A stretch of 64,000 nucleotides of DNA, taken from Sphingomonas profundi (GTDB lineage Bacteria > Pseudomonadota > Alphaproteobacteria > Sphingomonadales > Sphingomonadaceae). Every line of letters starts with the position of its first letter. Position 1 is the first letter of the stretch. The notes below the pieces were generated by a model, which ran no database searches, had not been told where the DNA came from, and saw nothing but the letters and a program-made list of their open reading frames with translations. Made by a program: the position numbers and the translations under genes. The DNA is taken from positions 744,001-808,000 of the forward strand of contig NZ_CP046535.1 of the NCBI RefSeq assembly GCF_009739515.1. The letters run 5' to 3'. This document shows positions 59,877-64,000 of the stretch, piece after piece.

Positions 59877-61108
59877 GCGGTCGCGCCCTCCGCCAGCCGC
59901 AGGAGGACGAGGGCGGAGAGGCGCGCTCGCTCGGGCAAACTGTCCACGATCAGATATTCCTGCGCCGAGTGGATGGCGCCGCCGCGCGCACCCATCGTGT
60001 CGACCACGGGCACGCCGCAGGCCGCGATGTTGTTGCCGTCGCACACGCCGCCGGTGGCGCGCCAGCCGATATCCAGGCCCAGCGCCGTGCCGCAATCCCG
60101 CACCAGCCCGAACAGCCGCTCGGCAGCGGGATCGATCGGCTTCGGCGGGCGGCCGAAGCCGCCGTGCAGGTGGATGCGGACGTCATGCTCGGCCGCGACC
60201 ATCGCGATCGCCGAATCGATCAAGGCGCGGGCGCGCCGCTCGTCGTCCGGCGTGGCCGGGCGCAGGTTGACGCGCAGGATGGCGTGATCGGGCACGACGT
60301 TGTTCGGCCCGCCGCCATCGATCCGCGCGGGGTTGATCGAGAGGCGCGGGCCGGCATGCTTCGCCAACCGCACGGCGAGATCGGCGGCGGCGACGATGGC
60401 GTTGCGGCCATCCTCGGGATTGCGGCCGGCATGGGCGCTGCGGCCGGCGACGACGATCGAGAGATTGCCGCTGCCGGGCCGCGCGCCGGCCAGGGTTCCG
60501 TCCGGCAGGGCCGACGGCTCGTAGGTGAGTGCCGCCGCCTTGCCGCGCGCCGCCTGCGCGATCAGCGCCGACGAGCCGGGCGAGCCCACCTCCTCGTCGC
60601 TGTTGACGACCACCTCGTAGCCGATCCGCCGGCCGAGCGGGCACGCCTCGATCGCCGAGAGGGCGGCGAGCATGATCGCGAGGCCGCTTTTCATGTCGGC
60701 GACGCCCGGTCCGCCGATCGTCGCGTCGTCGATGCGGCGGACGGACTGGAACGGGTGATCGGCGGCGAACACCGTATCCATGTGGCCGGTGAGCAGGATC
60801 TGCACCGGCGCCTGCGGGCGGACGACCAGATGCAGGTTGCGGCCGTGGGCCAGCGGCACGCGCGTGCCATCCGCCGCGATCGCATCGCCGGGGGTGGGTT
60901 CGCGCAGGGCGATGTCGCCGGGAAGGGCGGCGAAGGCGTCGGCCAGCAGGCCGGCCATCCGCTCCAGCCCGGCCAGGTTGCCGCTGCCGCTGTTCACCGC
61001 CGCCCACGTCTCGGTCTGCGCCAGCATCGGCGCGGCGGCGGCGCGATCGAGCGCGGCGGCGGTGACGGAGTCGATCGGCCGGGCGGCCACGGGCTCTAGA
61101 TCGATCAT
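59873..61108 (-). CDS. M20-family metallo-hydrolase in the ast operon
   Basis: A 411-residue dizinc hydrolase of the M20 (ArgE/DapE/CPG2) family. TGHMDTVF binds the first metal, GGPGVADMKSGLAIM bridges metals, VNSDEEVGSPGS gives the catalytic Glu, and GARGGAIHSAQEYL the last His. It probably removes an acyl group from an amino acid. It heads the hydrolase-astA-astB operon and may fill the role of AstE (succinylglutamate desuccinylase), a different family, or trim an upstream acyl-arginine. The substrate is inference. AstC and AstD are not in the window. Confidence 0.87.
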   Translation of the reverse strand: MIDLEPVAARPIDSVTAAALDRAAAAPMLAQTETWAAVNSGSGNLAGLERMAGLLADAFAALPGDIALREPTPGDAIAADGTRVPLAHGRNLHLVVRPQAPVQILLTGHMDTVFAADHPFQSVRRIDDATIGGPGVADMKSGLAIMLAALSAIEACPLGRRIGYEVVVNSDEEVGSPGSSALIAQAARGKAAALTYEPSALPDGTLAGARPGSGNLSIVVAGRSAHAGRNPEDGRNAIVAAADLAVRLAKHAGPRLSINPARIDGGGPNNVVPDHAILRVNLRPATPDDERRARALIDSAIAMVAAEHDVRIHLHGGFGRPPKPIDPAAERLFGLVRDCGTALGLDIGWRATGGVCDGNNIAACGVPVVDTMGARGGAIHSAQEYLIVDSLPERARLSALVLLRLAEGATA

Positions 61109-61190
61109 GCCCGATCATGCGCCAGCGGGCGGGGCGGGGGCAAGGGGGGCGGATCGTCATCGCCTGCGCGGGACGCAGGCCGGGCCTGCC

Positions 61191-62969
61191 TTACTCCACC
61201 GCGTCCCGCAGCGTGCGGCGGTGGATCGGCGGCTCGCGGTCCATCTCCGCCATCTCCATGATCTTGGCGCGCAGCTCGGCCCGCTTCTCGTGGATCGAGG
61301 CGATCACCGGCCCCATCGGCACGCCGAGATCGACGAGCACCGCCTCCGACAGTTGCAGCGAGGATTCCAGCGTCTCCGGCACCGCATCGGTGGCGCCCGC
61401 GCGATAGAGTTCGGCGGCGTGGTTGGGATCGCGCGCGCGGGCCACGATCGTGAGGTTCGGATGGAGCGCGCGCACCTGCGCAGTGGTGCGGACGAGCTGG
61501 ACGCGCTCGTCCATCGTCAGCACCAGTGCGCTCGCCGTATCGAGGCCCAGCCGCTCGATCATGCCCGGCCGGGTGATGTCGCCGAACATCACATTGTAGC
61601 CGCGCTTGCGGGCGTGGGCGATGGTGTCCACGTCCGCATCGATCGCGACATAGGGGCGCTTGTGGGTATCCAGCACCTGCGCGACGAGCCGGCCGACGCG
61701 GCCAAGGCCCACGATCACCGTCCGCTCCGCCACCGGATCGGCATCGGCGGCGACGGCGGCCTGCTCCTCACGCACGTCCACCCGCCGCGACATGTCGCGG
61801 CCGACGCGGGCGAGCAGCGGCGTGATGGTGAGGCCGATCGCGGTGACGATCTGCCAGAAGGCGGCGGTGCTCGGCAGGATCAGCTGCGCCTGCGCGGCGG
61901 TGGCCAGCACGATCAGCGTGGTCTCGGAAGGGGAGGACATCAGCAGCCCCGCTTCCGCCGACACGCCGGCGCGCGCGCCGCTGAGCCGCAGCAGCCCGGC
62001 GGTGACGACCGCCTTGGCGGCCACGACGCCGATCACGGCGGTGAGCAGCGCCTGCCAGTTCTGCGCGATCACCTTGAGATCGAGGCTCATCCCCACGGTG
62101 ATGAGGAACACGCCCAGCGCCAGCCCCTTGAACGGCGCGGTCATGACCTCGACCTCGGTATGATAGTCGGTCTCGGCGATCAGGATGCCGGCCAGCAGCG
62201 CGCCGACGATCGGCGACAAGCCCACCGCCGTGGTGGCGATGCTGGAGAGGATCACCACGAGCAGGCTGGCGGCGAGGAACAGCTCCGGGCTCTTGGTGCG
62301 CGCCGCCTGGGCGAACAGGCGCGGCAGCAGCAGCCGGCCGAGAACGAGCATCACCACGATCGTGAGGCCGCCCTGCCACAATGTGGTGAGGATGCCGTCC
62401 CACCCCGTATCGGTCGCGTTCGGCGCCAGCGCGCCCAGCGCGAAGATGATCGGCACCAGCGCCAGGTCCTCGAACAGCAGCATCGCGAAGGCGGTGCGGC
62501 CGACGGGGCTGGTGGTGCCCGCCATCGGCAGCACCAGTGCGGTGGAGGAGAGCGCCAGCGCCAGCCCCATGCCGATCGCCCCCGACCAGCCCTGGCCGAT
62601 CAGGTGGAGGGCGACGCCGATCAGCAGCGCCGACCCGAACAGCTCCGCCGCACCCAGCCCGAACACGGCGGTGCGCATCGACCAGAGCCGTTTGAACGAC
62701 AGCTCCAGCCCGATCGAGAACAGCAGCAGCACGATGCCGAACTCGGCGAACGGCTCGATTGAATGCGGATCGGAGATGGTGATGTGGTAGAGCCACGGCG
62801 CCCGGCCGACGAGCGAGCCGAGCCCGAACGGCCCCACCGCCAGCCCCACCAGGATGAAGCCGATCACCGGGTTCACCCGGAAGCGGGCGAAGGCCGGGAT
62901 GACGAGCCCGGCGGCGCCGAGGATGACGAGCGAATCGCTGAAAGCGTCTGATTCTATCGGAAGGGCCAT
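61191..62969 (-). CDS. CPA2 cation/proton antiporter with TrkA-N domain
   Basis: A 592-residue inner-membrane antiporter (KefB/KefC/RosB-like). The first 390 residues hold 12-13 hydrophobic helices, including the ion-binding stretch GMGLALALSSTALVLPM and SPIVGALLAGILIAETDYH. A TrkA-N domain (about 415-530) has TVIVGLGRVGRLVAQVL binding NAD or a nucleotide, and a tail rich in Glu/Arg follows. Exports K+ or Na+ in exchange for protons. The ATG at 62969 is chosen because homology begins there (MALPIES), with AAAGG upstream. Divergent from the ybaL-like gene by 137 bases. Confidence 0.88.
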   Translation of the reverse strand: MALPIESDAFSDSLVILGAAGLVIPAFARFRVNPVIGFILVGLAVGPFGLGSLVGRAPWLYHITISDPHSIEPFAEFGIVLLLFSIGLELSFKRLWSMRTAVFGLGAAELFGSALLIGVALHLIGQGWSGAIGMGLALALSSTALVLPMAGTTSPVGRTAFAMLLFEDLALVPIIFALGALAPNATDTGWDGILTTLWQGGLTIVVMLVLGRLLLPRLFAQAARTKSPELFLAASLLVVILSSIATTAVGLSPIVGALLAGILIAETDYHTEVEVMTAPFKGLALGVFLITVGMSLDLKVIAQNWQALLTAVIGVVAAKAVVTAGLLRLSGARAGVSAEAGLLMSSPSETTLIVLATAAQAQLILPSTAAFWQIVTAIGLTITPLLARVGRDMSRRVDVREEQAAVAADADPVAERTVIVGLGRVGRLVAQVLDTHKRPYVAIDADVDTIAHARKRGYNVMFGDITRPGMIERLGLDTASALVLTMDERVQLVRTTAQVRALHPNLTIVARARDPNHAAELYRAGATDAVPETLESSLQLSEAVLVDLGVPMGPVIASIHEKRAELRAKIMEMAEMDREPPIHRRTLRDAVE

Positions 62970-63106
62970 TGCGGCCACCTTTGCGGAAGCGACGCGGGCA
63001 AGGCCAGCACGACCGCGCAAAATCGTGCCGGCAAGTCGCGCGCGACGGCCGGGCGGAGGAACAAAGCGGGGGGCGGGCGCTTGGTCGATCGAGGAGACGA
63101 ACGCTC

Positions 63107-64000
63107 ATGCCCCATGCCACGCCCCTGATCGCCACCATCGTCGGGGGTATCGTGCTTGCCTTCATCCTGGGCGCGCTGGCGTTCCGCCTGCGGCTGTCGC
63201 CGCTGATCGGCTACCTGCTCGCCGGCGTGCTGATCGGGCCGTTCACCCCCGGCTATGTCGCGGACCAGCATCTGGCCAACGAACTCGCCGAGCTTGGCGT
63301 GATCCTGCTGATGTTCGGCGTCGGCCTGCATTTCTCGCTGAAGGATCTGCTGGCGGTGAAGACCATCGCCATACCGGGCGCGCTGGTGCAGATCGCCGTC
63401 GCGATCGTGCTGGGCGCCGGCCTCGGCCACCTGCTCGGCTGGTCGATCGGGGCGGGGCTGGTGTTCGGCCTGGCTCTGTCCGTCGCCAGCACCGTCGTGC
63501 TGCTGCGGGCGTTGCAGGAGCGGCGCATCCTGGAGACGGAGCGCGGCAAGATCGCCGTTGGCTGGCTGATCGTCGAGGATCTGGTGATGGTGCTGGCCCT
63601 GGTGCTGCTGCCGGCGCTGGCCGGCGGCGGGGAGGGCGGCGTTGCAGGCGTGGTGACGACTCTGGCGATCACGATCGGCAAGGTCGTCGCCTTCGTCGCG
63701 TTCATGCTGATCGTCGGGCGGCGGGCGATCCCGTGGCTGCTCCACAAGATCGCCCATAGCGGATCGCGCGAGCTGTTCCGGCTGGCGGTGCTGGCGATCG
63801 CGCTGGGCGTGGCGTTCGGCGCGGCGATGCTGTTCGGCGTGTCGTTCGCCCTCGGCGCCTTCTTCGCCGGCATGATCCTGGCCGAATCGCCGCTCAGCCA
63901 GCGCGCCGGCGAGGAGACGCTGCCGTTGCGCGACGCGTTCGCCGTGCTGTTCTTCGTCTCGGTGGGCATGCTGTTCAACCCGCATGTGGTGACGCAGGCG
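63107..64000 (+). CDS. ybaL: YbaL-like CPA2 cation/proton antiporter, 3' end missing
   Basis: The first 298 codons of an inner-membrane CPA2 antiporter. HATPLIATIVGGIVLAFILGALAFRLRLSPLIGYLLAGVLIGPFTPG matches the YbaL N-terminus, and VFGLALSVASTVVLLRALQERRIL and LIVEDLVMVLALVLLP are the ion-path helices. A C-terminal TrkA-N domain is expected beyond the window. GAGGAG lies about 10 bases before the ATG at 63107. Divergent from another CPA2 gene, so two related antiporters share a promoter region. Confidence 0.9.
   Translation, partial: MPHATPLIATIVGGIVLAFILGALAFRLRLSPLIGYLLAGVLIGPFTPGYVADQHLANELAELGVILLMFGVGLHFSLKDLLAVKTIAIPGALVQIAVAIVLGAGLGHLLGWSIGAGLVFGLALSVASTVVLLRALQERRILETERGKIAVGWLIVEDLVMVLALVLLPALAGGGEGGVAGVVTTLAITIGKVVAFVAFMLIVGRRAIPWLLHKIAHSGSRELFRLAVLAIALGVAFGAAMLFGVSFALGAFFAGMILAESPLSQRAGEETLPLRDAFAVLFFVSVGMLFNPHVVTQA

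Overview
The window is a strongly GC-rich chromosomal segment that looks like a sphingomonad-type alphaproteobacterium. This is inferred from gene content: a TonB-dependent receptor, a transaldolase/phosphoglucose-isomerase fusion, a short-type 6-phosphogluconate dehydrogenase, an SWIB protein, a UdgX/radical-SAM pair, and many GTG/TTG starts with 4-base start/stop overlaps. I see no rRNA, tRNA, transposase, integrase, phage gene or CRISPR array. Gene packing is dense: no gap between genes exceeds about 240 bases.

Layout. (1) 1-9345, minus strand: nine tightly coupled genes for a surface glycan: three NDP-sugar epimerase/decarboxylase-type SDRs, three CgeB-like glycosyltransferases, one GT4 glycosyltransferase, a medium-chain dehydrogenase and a Gfo/Idh/MocA oxidoreductase cut by the window edge. 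Divergent from it (9508-12202, plus) are a histidine phosphatase, a glycoside hydrolase whose catalytic barrel reads as circularly permuted, and an inositol-3-phosphate synthase. (2) 12421-15222: SDR, MsrB, small acidic protein, DoxX-like protein, GNAT, small membrane peptide. (3) 15216-18696: a Kdo block, with kdsD-kdsB-phosphatase on minus and kdsA divergent. (4) 18813-31077: accessory metabolism: a small CxxC protein, a Tat-exported SDR, an esterase, a TetR/oxidoreductase/Rieske oxygenase group with a candidate operator, a metallo-beta-lactamase-fold hydrolase, a TonB receptor, VOC and GST proteins, an MFS carrier and a transglutaminase-like protease.

(5) 31316-43021, plus: a nearly gap-free sugar-phosphate operon: GH130-like enzyme, rpiA, tkt, tal-pgi fusion, gnd, zwf, HAD phosphatase, rpe and a phosphomannomutase-like HAD protein. 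It encodes almost the whole pentose phosphate pathway; no 6-phosphogluconolactonase gene is seen. (6) 43060-46857: an Old Yellow Enzyme-type reductase divergent from a nitroreductase, and a pirin divergent from a small protein. Both divergent intergenic regions carry almost the same 15-base palindrome. (7) 47238-55220: a Tat-signal flavin amine oxidase, a 110-base palindromic repeat, UdgX and its radical SAM partner, two tandem POT-type peptide transporters and a CHAP-domain hydrolase. (8) 55403-57569: SWIB protein, AhpD-like protein, a membrane-anchored protein and a Nudix hydrolase; the last two lack good standard start codons. (9) 57582-61108: astB, astA and an M20 hydrolase for arginine catabolism. 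(10) 61191-64000: two divergent CPA2 cation/proton antiporters, the second (ybaL-like) cut by the window end.

The leading candidate for an undescribed system is the inositol/CgeB glycan locus at 1-12202. Its products suggest an inositol-containing surface glycoconjugate, but that chemistry is inference.
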